From JARRKU01 sp963675565 (lineage in GTDB: Bacteria; Desulfobacterota; Desulfobacteria; Desulfobacterales; Desulfosarcinaceae), in assembly GCA_963675565.2 (NCBI GenBank), contig CAXXYD010000002.1, positions 930,001 to 994,000 of the forward strand: DNA of 64,000 nucleotides. The letters run 5' to 3'. The translations under genes were made by a program, and so were the position numbers. Under the pieces are notes generated by a model that saw only the letters and a program-made list of their open reading frames with translations, made no database searches and was not told where the DNA came from. Shown piece by piece: positions 27,615 to 36,737 of the stretch; the stretch's first letter is position 1; each line of letters begins with the position of its first letter.

Positions 27615-28270
27615 CGCCCTCCTTTGTCGTCAGGCCGGCAGCATAGGCCGGCAAAAATGGTCGTCAAAGTTCATTTGCGTCGCCTTTTTACTTCTCCTCC
27701 CTGCTGAATTTCGAAATCAATACATCCACGCCGCCATGCAGATTCGGGGGTGATCTGCCATCGTTGCCCGACGGAACGGATGATTTGCGGGGGCACCTAT
27801 TGGAAGATCCTCTGGAAAGAACGATATCTTGGCATGGTAATGCCGGACAATGAGAGCGATACCCGAATATCAAGGTCTGCTGGAGCCGGCGGACCGGACC
27901 GTTTATTGCGCAACACAAGGCATGTAGTTGATAATATATTCAATAGCCAACACGCCCCCATGCTGTCAAGTCGGAACTCCAGCAGAAACGACACTTTCAG
28001 CGGATCCGTCGAATATCACCCCTGTATTAGCGCCCCCAGCCATTTTTCCCTGCGGTTTTGCGGATCATGCATTGGGCCGGCGCCACGGCCCCCAGGGGCG
28101 GATTTGCTTTGGGTCAAAGATTTCGGCTGTTGCCCGATCCGGCGGCGGGGGGTTGTTGACAACCCGTGGCCATACTGGCATGTTCCATATGATATTCATT
28201 CCTTTCTCAATCAAATCGTTGCGAGAGTAAAACCCTGTTTTTCGAAACCTGGGAATTGACGGAACCGCCG
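27615..28270. other. Intergenic region of about 650 bp
   Basis: No protein with family features was found; a 169-codon open frame at 27750 has an unlikely composition. It holds one 16-bp dyad at 28150-28165. Confidence 0.55.
28150..28165. promoter_or_regulatory. Palindrome upstream of hydrolase gene, possible operator
   Basis: GGGTTGT-TG-ACAACCC, 7-bp arms with a 2-base spacer, about 105 bp before the hydrolase start. Such a short dyad is typical of a dimeric regulator's site, but no regulator gene is adjacent. Confidence 0.3.
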
Positions 28271-29134
28271 ATGAAGCCATACTTGGTCGCCACAGGCCTA
28301 GCAATTTTCCTGCTCTTGTCCGGCTACATGCTGTTCAGGCCCATGTCCGGCGCTCTGGTCCGCTATCTGGTCTGGGCCACGACACCTGCCGCCAATGCAT
28401 TGCGGGGCAGTGTGCGTTCCGGGGGTACAAGCATCCGGTATGTGAGTTGGGGCAGCGGCCCGCCTGTTCTGCTCCTGCATGGCGGATTGAGCAACCGTCT
28501 CGCCTGGTTCGCCCAGATTCCCTGGTTGGTGTCCGCGGGTCGGCAAATTGTGCTGCCGGATATGCGGGGGCATGGCGATTCGGGGCTTGGAGACAATGAT
28601 TTGAGCTATCGTCTGCTGGCATCCGACGCGATCCATATCCTTGACAAGCTCAATATCCGGCAGGCCGACGTGATTGGATGGAGCGACGGTGGAAATACCG
28701 CTTTGCTGCTTGGGCGTTACTGGCCGCAACGGGTTCAGCGGATTGTTGCCATCAGCTCAAATTTCAACCCGGCCGGCCTTACCCCCGAAGCGCTGGAGGA
28801 AGCGCACAGGCAAAGCGGCGGGCTGCAATACTGGTTCAAACGCTGGTGGACAGGCGCCGGAAAACGCCTGGCTGAACTGGAAAACCGCATCAAGCGCATG
28901 TGGCGCACGTTCCCCGTTCTGAAACCGCCTGACCTGCAGGAAATCAGCATCCCTACCCTGGTTATCGTCGGTGAGCACGATGATATCTCCATAGAGCACG
29001 CCAGGCAGATGGCAACCCTGCTGCCGCATGGCTTTCTGAAAGTCATCCCGGGCGGCCATTCCACACCCGTTACCCATTGCATACAGGTCAATGCGGCGAT
29101 TGCAGACTTTCTTGGGATTCCCGTCCAAAAGTGA
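28271..29134 (+). CDS. Alpha/beta hydrolase, membrane-anchored
   Basis: A 287-residue alpha/beta hydrolase with an N-terminal membrane segment (YLVATGLAIFLLLSGYMLF). The fold starts with PPVLLLHGGLSNRLAW (oxyanion loop HGG), the nucleophile elbow is GWSDGG, and the acid and His candidates are in VIVGEHDD and PGGHSTPV. Substrate unknown. ATG 28271 is chosen; the frame extends upstream to a TTG at 28256. Confidence 0.88.
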   Translation: MKPYLVATGLAIFLLLSGYMLFRPMSGALVRYLVWATTPAANALRGSVRSGGTSIRYVSWGSGPPVLLLHGGLSNRLAWFAQIPWLVSAGRQIVLPDMRGHGDSGLGDNDLSYRLLASDAIHILDKLNIRQADVIGWSDGGNTALLLGRYWPQRVQRIVAISSNFNPAGLTPEALEEAHRQSGGLQYWFKRWWTGAGKRLAELENRIKRMWRTFPVLKPPDLQEISIPTLVIVGEHDDISIEHARQMATLLPHGFLKVIPGGHSTPVTHCIQVNAAIADFLGIPVQK

Positions 29135-29141
29135 TTTTCGA

Positions 29142-29170
29142 CCGCCGGGAGCGCCGGCGGCGGATCTTTT
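29142..29170 (+). terminator. GC-rich hairpin after hydrolase gene
   Basis: CCGCCGG and CCGGCGG arms are separated by 5 bases, then a short T-run ('atctttt') follows 8 bp after the stop. A weak intrinsic terminator candidate. Confidence 0.45.
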
Positions 29171-29221
29171 GCCGCCAAACAGAAAGGGGCCGCCGCAAAT
29201 GGCCAACCCCTTGATTTCATA

Positions 29222-29309
29222 TGGTGCCGGAGGAGAGAATCGAACTCTCAGGGGCGCAAGGCCCGGCGGATTTTGAGTCCGCTGCGTTTACCAATTTCAC
29301 CACTCCGGC
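29222..29309 (-). tRNA. tRNA-Leu (anticodon CAA)
   Basis: Read on the minus strand: acceptor GCCGGAG pairs with CTCCGGC, a long variable arm as in class II tRNAs, T-arm GAGAGTTCGATTCTCTC, and the anticodon loop CTCAAAA flanked by GCGGA and TCCGC stems, which gives CAA. The CCA end is encoded. It decodes UUG. The neighbours on either side are protein genes. Confidence 0.97.
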
Positions 29310-29454
29310 AGTAAATGCGACTCTATATTCAATTTCGCGCGGCTTGTCAACATACTGCCGCTGGTGTCCATGGATTTCCGCCTGACCCGCCAAGGCCAAA
29401 CCGGGTTTGGCATTTTACGCGGGGATACGGAGCCGGTGCCTGTTGTTGCGATCC

Positions 29455-29979
29455 CTACTCGCCATCAAATTCCACCAGGCAGAAAGCGTTGTACCCGTTG
29501 AGTTTTTCCTTGCCCTTCAAATCAGGCAGGTCAATGACAAAGGCGCACTCCAGAATGTCCCCCCCCATTTTTTCCACCAGGTTGACTGCGGCGGCGGCGG
29601 TACCCCCGGTGGCGATAAGGTCATCCACAATCACGACTTTCTCGCCCCGGCGCACACCGTCCTGGCTGATCTCCACCACATTGGAGCCGTATTCGAGGGA
29701 ATATTCCTGGCTGATGACCGGCGGCGGCAACTTGCCTTTTTTCCGCACGGGGGTAAACCCAACGTCCAGTTTGTAAGCCAAAACAGCGCCGAACAAGAAC
29801 CCGCGCGCGTCGATGCCCACAATTTTTTCCACGCCCATATCCTTGTACCGGTCGTAAAACGCATCACACGACCATCTGAAAGCCTCGGGGTCCTGAAGCA
29901 ACGTGGTAATGTCCCTGAAGGTTACCGGGTCTATGGGCCAGTGGGGAATGGAGCGTATTTTATCCCTTAGATTCATCAC
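29455..29979 (-). CDS. apt: Adenine phosphoribosyltransferase
   Basis: A 174-residue type I phosphoribosyltransferase that makes AMP from adenine and PRPP. The PRPP loop is VVIVDDLIATGGTA. The N-terminal IRSIPHWPIDPVTFRDITTLLQDPEAF matches Apt. The gene overlaps mtnP by 20 bp, so adenine released from methylthioadenosine can be recycled directly. Confidence 0.95.
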   Translation of the reverse strand: MMNLRDKIRSIPHWPIDPVTFRDITTLLQDPEAFRWSCDAFYDRYKDMGVEKIVGIDARGFLFGAVLAYKLDVGFTPVRKKGKLPPPVISQEYSLEYGSNVVEISQDGVRRGEKVVIVDDLIATGGTAAAAVNLVEKMGGDILECAFVIDLPDLKGKEKLNGYNAFCLVEFDGE

Positions 29980-30733
29980 ATCTCCTGTGCTCTATTTTCG
30001 CAATGGTGTGGACTAACAAGTCGACGACATTGGCGGCATTCTGATTGAACACTTCCAGGATTTCATCCCATGTCACCGGCGCTTCATCGTCCTTCCAGCA
30101 GTCGTAATCGGTGGACATGGCCACGGCCGCGTATGGCAGCCCGATTTCGTTGGCCAGAATCGCTTCCGGTGCAATAGACATATTAACGACATCCGCCCCC
30201 CACAGCCGATACATTTTCGATTCGGCCTTGCTGGAAAACCGCGGTCCTTCAATGGTCACCACCGTACCGCTGGGATGGACCGTCAGGTTCAGATCCCGGG
30301 CCGTCTGGAAAAGGGCGCTTCGCAGTGCACGGTCAAAAGGCTCCGCCATGGAGGTATGCCTGGCCCCGTTTTCAAAAGAGTCGAAAAAGGTGGTCTTGCG
30401 ATGCCGGGTCAAATCGATAAATTGGTCCAGGATAACGAAATCTCCCCGGCCGATCTCTTCACGCAGACTGCCGCACGCCGTTGTCGCCAGAATGTGGGTT
30501 GCCCCCCGGGCTTTGAGGGCATGAATATTGGCGCGGTAATTGACCTGGCTCGGACTGAACTGGTGCTGCTGGCCGTGCCTGGCAATCATGACCACCTCGG
30601 CGCCGTTCAGGCGGCCGCAGACCAGGGGGGTGGATGGCCTGCCGTAGGGTGTGTCGACCGCCACCGTTTCTGCGTTATTCAAAATGTCCGGATTATCCAG
30701 GCCGGACCCTCCGATGATGCCGACTTTGACCAT
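29960..30733 (-). CDS. mtnP: S-methyl-5'-thioadenosine phosphorylase
   Basis: A 257-residue class of the nucleoside phosphorylase family (VGIIGGSGLDN; RHGQQHQFSPSQVNYRANI; TTACGSL; MSTDYDCW), typical of MTA phosphorylases. It splits MTA into adenine and methylthioribose-1-phosphate. ATG at 30733 matches the usual N-terminus MVKVGIIGGSGL; the frame is open upstream to 30811. Confidence 0.93.
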   Translation of the reverse strand: MVKVGIIGGSGLDNPDILNNAETVAVDTPYGRPSTPLVCGRLNGAEVVMIARHGQQHQFSPSQVNYRANIHALKARGATHILATTACGSLREEIGRGDFVILDQFIDLTRHRKTTFFDSFENGARHTSMAEPFDRALRSALFQTARDLNLTVHPSGTVVTIEGPRFSSKAESKMYRLWGADVVNMSIAPEAILANEIGLPYAAVAMSTDYDCWKDDEAPVTWDEILEVFNQNAANVVDLLVHTIAKIEHRRCDESKG

Positions 30734-30843
30734 GGATGGCGTCTCTCCCGACAAGGGTTGTGGTTTCTGCGATTCAGCGACCAACCTATTGATTCTTTGG
30801 TTCGCTGTCAAGAAAAGTCCGTACAGAGCGGTCTCAGGGACGC

Positions 30844-31260
30844 CTACTCATAATCGACCTTTTTTCGAAGGGTTTTCAGGCGGCCATGCCGTGTTTTGCG
30901 GTCCATCCGTTTTTTCTTCGAACCCAGGGTCGGCCGGGTGGCCCGCCGGCGGCGGCGCAGGACAAAAGCGCCGGCAATGAGGGATTTGAGCCGCTCCAGG
31001 GCATCTTCCCTATTCTTTTCCTGGCTGCGATAGCGTTGCGCCTTAATGACGACCACGCCGTCCTTGGTGATACGATGGTCCCGCCGTCCGAGCAGCCGCT
31101 CTTTGCATATGGCCGGCAGGGAAGAGGCCTTGACGTCAAAACGCAGGTGAACGGCTGTAGAGACCTTGTTGACGTTCTGGCCGCCGGCGCCCTGGGCACG
31201 CATGGCCTGAATATCGATCTCTGAATCGGGTATCGAAATCGTTCGGGTTATGGTCAGCAT
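30844..31260 (-). CDS. arfB: Peptidyl-tRNA hydrolase ArfB (YaeJ-like)
   Basis: A 138-residue ribosome-rescue factor. The release-factor GGQ motif is in AQGAGGQNVNKVSTAVHL and a basic C-terminal tail (KKKRMDRKTRHGRLKTLRKK) would enter the empty mRNA channel. It hydrolyses peptidyl-tRNA on stalled ribosomes. ATG 31260 has an AGGTGA ribosome site; an upstream ATG at 31275 would add five residues. It lies within a purine salvage operon. Confidence 0.9.
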   Translation of the reverse strand: MLTITRTISIPDSEIDIQAMRAQGAGGQNVNKVSTAVHLRFDVKASSLPAICKERLLGRRDHRITKDGVVVIKAQRYRSQEKNREDALERLKSLIAGAFVLRRRRRATRPTLGSKKKRMDRKTRHGRLKTLRKKVDYE

Positions 31261-31284
31261 ATTCACCTGCGCCATTCAGCCATA

Positions 31285-32607
31285 TCAGGAGGTTGCCGCG
31301 ATAACCCGACCCACTTGCCGCGCCCGGGACAAAACATCGGCCAGATCCATGGTCAGCAGTTCGCCATTGCGCACCACCCACTGCCCGCCGATCAGGACAT
31401 GGCATACGTCAGCTCTGCCGGCGGCGTATACAAGGTGCGAGGGAGCATTATACAACGGCGTCAAATGCGGACGATTCAAATCCACAATGATCAGATCAGC
31501 CTGCTTGCCGGCTTCAAGGGAACCGATGGCCCGGTCCATCCCGAGCGCACGGGCCCCCTCTATGGTGGCCATTTTAACCACGGTGACCGCATCCATGACC
31601 GTGGGATCAAGCCGCTGGGCTTTGTGCAGCATGGCGGCGGCGCGCATTTCGCCGAACAGGCTGAGGTCATTGTTGCTGGCGCAGCCGTCGGTGCCCAGAC
31701 CACAAGCGATGCCCGCACGCAGGAAATCGGGAACCGGGGCGATCCCCGAGGCCAGTTTCATATTGCTCTCAGGACAATGGGCGATAGCCACCCCGGTATC
31801 CGCCATGATGCGAATGTCATCCGCATCCACCCAAACGGCATGAATCATCAAAGTGTTTTCATCCAGAATGCCCAGCCGAGCCAAATGCTTCACAGGACTG
31901 CAACCGTTCGTCCGACGGCACTTCTCGACCTCAGCAGCGGTTTCCGCCACGTGAATTTGGAACATCACCCCAAGGTCCCTGGCAGCCGATTTGGCCTGCC
32001 GCAATGTCTCGTCAGAGCAGGTATAGGGGGCATGGCAAAAAATCGACGGCCGGATCTTCGGGGACTGAGACCGCCATTGGTCGACAAATGCCGTTGCATG
32101 CGTGACATTCTTTTTGGGATCGGGCACGCCCGGCGCCGGGAAATCGATGACCCCCTGCCCGAGGACAGCCCGGATGCCTGTTTCCTTTACGGACCGGGCG
32201 ATGTCCGATGCCAGAAAGTAACCGTCACAGCAAGTGGTGGTGCCGCCGAGCAGCATCTCGGCAACGGACAGCCGGGTACCGGTCTCGACGTTCTGCGGCG
32301 TAATGTGTTTGGCTTCGGCGGGAAAAATATGTTCATTGAGCCACTGTGCCAGGGAAAGATCATCGGCCAGCCCGCGGAACAGCGACATGGGCAGGTGGGT
32401 GTGGATGTTCACCAGGCCGGGCATGACCAGCCCGCCGCCGGTGTCCAGAATCTCTTTGGCATCGGGCAGTGGTTGACCGGGCCCGGGAGACCAGACCCGG
32501 TGGATGGTGCCATCTTTTATGCTGACGGCACCGGGGGCCAGGACACGAAATGTTTCGTCCACCGTCACCACGGTCGCGTTGTGAATCACTTTGTCCATCC
32601 GGGTCAT
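31285..32607 (-). CDS. mtaD: MTA/SAH deaminase-like amidohydrolase
   Basis: A 440-residue metal-dependent amidohydrolase. The metal ligands are in NIHTHLPMSLFRG, HAVWVDADDI and GLGTDGCASNNDLSLFGEMR; GGTTTCCDGYF is shared with the MTA/SAH deaminase group. It would convert 5'-methylthioadenosine and/or S-adenosylhomocysteine to the inosine forms. The GTG/ATG start at 32607 has 'gaggtggg' upstream. It lies between a purine nucleoside phosphorylase and arfB. Confidence 0.87.
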   Translation of the reverse strand: MTRMDKVIHNATVVTVDETFRVLAPGAVSIKDGTIHRVWSPGPGQPLPDAKEILDTGGGLVMPGLVNIHTHLPMSLFRGLADDLSLAQWLNEHIFPAEAKHITPQNVETGTRLSVAEMLLGGTTTCCDGYFLASDIARSVKETGIRAVLGQGVIDFPAPGVPDPKKNVTHATAFVDQWRSQSPKIRPSIFCHAPYTCSDETLRQAKSAARDLGVMFQIHVAETAAEVEKCRRTNGCSPVKHLARLGILDENTLMIHAVWVDADDIRIMADTGVAIAHCPESNMKLASGIAPVPDFLRAGIACGLGTDGCASNNDLSLFGEMRAAAMLHKAQRLDPTVMDAVTVVKMATIEGARALGMDRAIGSLEAGKQADLIIVDLNRPHLTPLYNAPSHLVYAAGRADVCHVLIGGQWVVRNGELLTMDLADVLSRARQVGRVIAATS

Positions 32608-32655
32608 ATCCCACCTCGACCGAATCGTTCCGATTAAGCGTTCAACTTCCGGCTC

Positions 32656-33513
32656 TCATGAAATGCGAGCCTCGCCGTCCACCGATTCAAGCACTTGCCT
32701 TATTGCGCCCCCCAACCGGGGTGCGGTATTTTCCGCAGTGGCGATGATCTCTTCCACACTGGCGGAAATCAACCGGTCCGGAAGGCACATGTTGGTAATA
32801 ACGGACAAACCCAGCACCTGCATTCCGGCATGAACCCCGGCGATGGTCTCCATGACCGTGGAAAACCCGACGGCATCAGCACCGATGGTTCTGAGAAAGC
32901 GCATTTCAGCCGCGGTTTCCAGCGAAGGGCCTTTAAGCCCGGCGTAAATGCCGCCCCGGCATCCGGCACCGGCCCCATTCAGCGCGCACCGGGCAAGATC
33001 CTGCAACTTGCCGTTATGGGCTCCCGCAATCTCGGGAAAACGCGGACCCCAGCGCGGGTCGATGACTCCAACAAGGGGGTTTTCACCGGTCAAGTTGATA
33101 TGGTCCTCGATCACCATGACATCTCCGGCGGAAAACAGCGGATTGAGTCCGCCGGCGGCATTGGTTAAAATCAGGGTCCGCACTCCCAGGCACTGAAGAA
33201 TGCGGATTGGAAAAGTTACCGCCTGGGGGCTGTATCCTTCATACAAGTGAAACCGCCCCTGAAAAATAGCCACGGCCCTGCCGGCCATCTCACCGGCAAC
33301 AAGGCGCCCGTGATGGGACTCGACAGTGGGCGCCGGCATGTTGGGAATATCAGCGTAAGCAACGGACCACGACGCCTTTGCCGATGCCGCCACCTGCCCC
33401 AGGCCGGTTCCGGTGAAAATTGCGGCGACCGGGACTGTTTTCATTCTGGACCGCAGGAACTCGGCTGCTTGGGCCGCCTGGTTGAAACCGTAATCCGGCA
33501 GTTGAGTCATCAT
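32656..33513 (-). CDS. punA: Purine nucleoside phosphorylase (trimeric class)
   Basis: A 285-residue enzyme that splits purine nucleosides with phosphate. Motifs are ESHHGRLVAGEMAGR, LILTNAAGGLN, and GPSLETAAEMRFLRTIGADAVGFSTVMETIAGVHAG, the substrate-binding segment. First gene of the salvage operon. ATG 33513 has 'cgggatcttg' upstream. Confidence 0.92.
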   Translation of the reverse strand: MMTQLPDYGFNQAAQAAEFLRSRMKTVPVAAIFTGTGLGQVAASAKASWSVAYADIPNMPAPTVESHHGRLVAGEMAGRAVAIFQGRFHLYEGYSPQAVTFPIRILQCLGVRTLILTNAAGGLNPLFSAGDVMVIEDHINLTGENPLVGVIDPRWGPRFPEIAGAHNGKLQDLARCALNGAGAGCRGGIYAGLKGPSLETAAEMRFLRTIGADAVGFSTVMETIAGVHAGMQVLGLSVITNMCLPDRLISASVEEIIATAENTAPRLGGAIRQVLESVDGEARIS

Positions 33514-33909
33514 CAAGATCCCGCTCGCTTTGGTTTATGGCCCCACTGGGCCGTATTGTTCGATTTTATAGTCCGGACCCATGGATATCGTCAAGACCGC
33601 TGTCAATTTCCCGGCCGGCGGCGTCTGCCCCGCTAAAGTGCAACAACCCACGGGTAAAGCGGTATTTGCGATAGATGAAAACCGGAATTTACGTTATACT
33701 GTGTCTTTATACAATTTTCACCCGCCGGCCATGTGTATGCAGACGGCAGCCGCAAGACGCCATCGGACTGATTTACAATGTCGTTATGATTGACTTTTAT
33801 GTGACTATATGAAATGTTTGCAGGTCAAATTTTGTATCGTCGATCCTGCGCGATATTCGGTCGAGAGTCCGCCGCAGGATCTACCGCGCCGATAACAAGG
33901 AGATTGCCC
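33514..33909. other. Intergenic region before electron-transfer operon
   Basis: No gene is found. It separates two divergent operons, so promoters for both must lie here. A TTGACT hexamer at 33790 and AT-rich words such as 'ttatac' are present, but none forms a convincing pair. Confidence 0.4.
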
Positions 33910-34404
33910 ATGCCCACAGTCGCTCATCCGGAACATGAGGATATTACTGATGCCATGTGGTCACAAATCGATGAAATTATTCAGACCAACCGCCCTGTGG
34001 CGGGATCCATCATCGCAACCCTTCGCCAGTGCCAGAATGTTGTTGGATACCTGCCTGTAGCACTGCTGGACTATATCGGCAAAGGCCTCAACCTGCCCTC
34101 CAGCGAGGTATACGGTGTGGCCTCTTTCTATTCCCTTTTTTCAATGACCCCCAAAGGTCGACACACCATCAAGCTGTGCCTGGGCACGGCCTGCTATGTA
34201 AAAGGCATCAAAGAAGTGTTAAGCCGCGTGCAAAATGAATATGACCTCAAAGAGGGGGGCACGTCCGATGACCGGCGATTCTCCCTGGAAGGCGTCAGGT
34301 GCCTCGGAGCCTGCGGTCTTGCGCCGGTCATGGTTATCGGAGAAGATACCCATGGAGCGGTCTCTTCCGACAAGGTCATCGATATACTCGAAAACTATAA
34401 ATAA
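33910..34404 (+). CDS. NuoE/HndA-like [2Fe-2S] thioredoxin-fold subunit
   Basis: A 164-residue subunit of a NADH-dependent flavoprotein complex. Four Cys for a [2Fe-2S] cluster are visible: CLGTAC (CX4C) and CLGAC (CX3C). The N-terminal helical part is IDEIIQTNRPVAGSIIATLRQCQNVVGYLP, as in NuoE. It opens a four-gene unit. In such complexes this subunit relays electrons to or from the NuoF-like subunit. Confidence 0.92.
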   Translation: MPTVAHPEHEDITDAMWSQIDEIIQTNRPVAGSIIATLRQCQNVVGYLPVALLDYIGKGLNLPSSEVYGVASFYSLFSMTPKGRHTIKLCLGTACYVKGIKEVLSRVQNEYDLKEGGTSDDRRFSLEGVRCLGACGLAPVMVIGEDTHGAVSSDKVIDILENYK

Positions 34405-34438
34405 ACCAGTCCTATTACGAATAGGGTGAATACCAATC

Positions 34439-34792
34439 ATGAAAATAGCTGAAGTCAGAGATATCCTTAAAGCCAATGTCATTGTAGGAGAAGATCAACT
34501 GGAAGAGGTCATCATCGGCGGTGGCGCCGCCGACCTGATGGAAGACGTGCTGGCTGCGGCGGCCAAGGGCTGCGCCCTGCTCACCGGCGTGACCACCGAG
34601 TATGTACTGCAGACAGCCAAAATCGCCCAGGTCAGCGTGGTCGTCATCGTGCGTGGCAAAACACCTCCGGAAAAAATGGTGGAGCTGGCCCGGCATTACC
34701 AAATCCCATTGCTGCAGACACGTTATTCTCTGTTTGTCGCCTGTGGACGACTCTATATGAATGGCATCAGAGGTCTGGACGGATCGTGGTAA
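34439..34792 (+). CDS. DRTGG-domain protein in the electron-transfer operon
   Basis: A 117-residue protein of the DRTGG type: KIAEVRDILKANVIVGEDQLEEVIIGGGAADLMEDVLAAA, later CALLTGVTTEYVLQTAKIAQVSVVVIVRGK. It lies between NuoE- and NuoF-like genes, spaced 34 and 18 bp, so is very likely part of the same unit. Small DRTGG proteins occur beside NADH-dependent hydrogenase subunits and may play a sensing or regulatory role; their function is not established. Confidence 0.82.
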   Translation: MKIAEVRDILKANVIVGEDQLEEVIIGGGAADLMEDVLAAAAKGCALLTGVTTEYVLQTAKIAQVSVVVIVRGKTPPEKMVELARHYQIPLLQTRYSLFVACGRLYMNGIRGLDGSW

Positions 34793-34810
34793 TCCTTTAG
34801 GAGTGAAACA

Positions 34811-36658
34811 ATGCCGAAATTTACTGTAGACGATCTCAAGAGAATCAAGCTGGAACAAGCCGAACGACTGGGATTTCTGGACAAGACCTATCTGCTCACC
34901 TGCGGAGGTACCGGCTGCCATGCCACGGGCAGCATCAAAGTCATGGCCGCCATGCAAAACGCCCTCGAAGAAAAAGGGCTGCAGGACAAGGTGGAGATCG
35001 TGGAAACGGGCTGTAACGGGTTCTGTGCCGTGGGGCCGCTGATGGTGGTCCAGCCGGGCGATATTTTTTACCAGAAGATTCAGTTGGATGATATCCCGAA
35101 AATCGTTGACGAACACCTGGTCAACGGCAAGCCGGTGGAAAAACTGCTGTACAAGGACCCGGTGGGCAAAGCACGCATCCCCAAACTGCACGACATCCCC
35201 TTTTTCGCCAACCAGCACCCCATTGCCCTGCGTAACAAGGGGCTGATCAATCCGGAATCCATCAACGACTATATCGCCAGGGATGGATATCTTGGCGCCG
35301 CAAAGGCCCTGCTGGAAATGTCCCCGGAGGATATCATCGAACAAATGAAGATTTCCGGGTTACGTGGTCGGGGTGGCGCCGGATTCCCCACGGGGGTGAA
35401 GTGGTACTTCGCCAGCCAGAGCCGGAGTGATGTAAAGTATGTCCTGTGCAACGCCGACGAAGGCGACCCAGGCGCTTTCATGGACCGCAGTATTCTTGAA
35501 GCCGACCCCCATGCCGTGGTTGAGGGAATGGTAATTGCCGCAAGGGCCATCAACGCCACCAAAGGGTACGTTTATGCGCGCACCGAATACCCCCTGGCCA
35601 TCAAACGGCTGCAGATCGCCATCGATGCAGCCAAAGCACGCGGGCTGTTGGGCCAGGACATTTTGGGATCGGGATTTGATTTCGACATCGAGATCTACCA
35701 GGGCGCCGGGGCCTTTGTCTGTGGAGAAGAGACCGCCCTGATGCGCTCCATCGAGGGTCGCCGCGGCATGCCGCGTCCCCGCCCCCCGTTCCCGGCCCAT
35801 AAAGGCCTGTGGGAAAAACCCACTATCCTGAACAATGTGGAAACCTTTTCCAATGTACCCCAGATCATGACCAACGGCGGTGCCTGGTATGCCGGCATCG
35901 GCACGGAAACCAGCAAGGGGACCAAAGTATTCGCCCTTTCCGGTGACGTCAACAATATCGGGCTGGTGGAAGTACCCATGGGCTACAGCCTGCGCAAACT
36001 GATCTTCGATATCGGCGGTGGTATCCCCAAGAAGCGCAAATTCAAGGCAGTGCAACTGGGCGGTCCATCCGGGGGCTGTATTCCCGATTCACACCTGGAC
36101 ACCCCCGTCGACTATGAAGAGATTGCCAAGGTCGGCGCGATCATGGGATCCGGCGGCGTCATCGTTATGGACGAAAGCACCTGCATGGTGGACATGGCGC
36201 GTTTTTTCATGGAGTTTATCCAGGAAGAATCATGCGGCAAATGCACTCCATGCCGCGAGGGCACCCGCCGCCTGCTGCAATTGCTTGAAAAAATCTGCGA
36301 CGGCCGCGGCGAACCCAGCGATATAGAAACCATGGAAAACCTGTCCCAGGTCATTAAAGAGACCGCCCTTTGCGGCCTTGGCCAGACCGGACCCAACCCG
36401 GTGCTTTCGACCCTGCGCTATTTCCGGCATGAGTTCGAGGCCCATATCAACGAGAAACGTTGCCCGGCCAAACGTTGCGTGGCGCTTCTGGAGTTCCGGA
36501 TTGAAGAAGATTTATGCACCAAATGCGGGATGTGCGCCAGGGCATGCCCGGTGGAAGCCATTGAATGGAAAAAGAAAGAAGTGGCGCGTATTGACCGGGA
36601 AAAATGCATCAAATGCCTGACCTGCTACGACAAATGTAAATTCGGGGCCATCATGTAA
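34811..36658 (+). CDS. NuoF/HndC-like NADH-binding flavoprotein subunit
   Basis: A 615-residue protein. Order: N-terminal [2Fe-2S] thioredoxin-like domain with Cys in TCGGTGCHATG and VETGCNGFCAVGP; NuoF core with FMN and NADH binding (LRGRGGAGFPTGVKWYFA, NADEGDPGAFMDRSILEADPH); SLBB region; N3 cluster CGKCTPCREGTRRL; then C-terminal 2x[4Fe-4S] ferredoxin (CTKCGMCARACPVEAI, CIKCLTCYDKCKFGAIM). In bifurcating complexes this is the subunit that meets NADH. It is intact. Confidence 0.94.
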   Translation: MPKFTVDDLKRIKLEQAERLGFLDKTYLLTCGGTGCHATGSIKVMAAMQNALEEKGLQDKVEIVETGCNGFCAVGPLMVVQPGDIFYQKIQLDDIPKIVDEHLVNGKPVEKLLYKDPVGKARIPKLHDIPFFANQHPIALRNKGLINPESINDYIARDGYLGAAKALLEMSPEDIIEQMKISGLRGRGGAGFPTGVKWYFASQSRSDVKYVLCNADEGDPGAFMDRSILEADPHAVVEGMVIAARAINATKGYVYARTEYPLAIKRLQIAIDAAKARGLLGQDILGSGFDFDIEIYQGAGAFVCGEETALMRSIEGRRGMPRPRPPFPAHKGLWEKPTILNNVETFSNVPQIMTNGGAWYAGIGTETSKGTKVFALSGDVNNIGLVEVPMGYSLRKLIFDIGGGIPKKRKFKAVQLGGPSGGCIPDSHLDTPVDYEEIAKVGAIMGSGGVIVMDESTCMVDMARFFMEFIQEESCGKCTPCREGTRRLLQLLEKICDGRGEPSDIETMENLSQVIKETALCGLGQTGPNPVLSTLRYFRHEFEAHINEKRCPAKRCVALLEFRIEEDLCTKCGMCARACPVEAIEWKKKEVARIDREKCIKCLTCYDKCKFGAIM

Positions 36659-36737
36659 GCCGTGGCTGGCCTGAAATCGGATACATATTTTTTTTTACAC
36701 GCTCCACATTCGGCAAGTTCTGAACAGGAGAAATCGT

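Noticed and set aside
27750..28259. 169-codon open frame on the plus strand
   Set aside because: No family features, an odd composition for a gene in this genome and no good ribosome site; it overlaps the palindrome region before the hydrolase.
33910..36658. NADP-reducing hydrogenase operon (hnd)
   Set aside because: NuoE- and NuoF-like subunits fit, but no [FeFe] hydrogenase subunit is present; the next gene is a GltD-like fusion.
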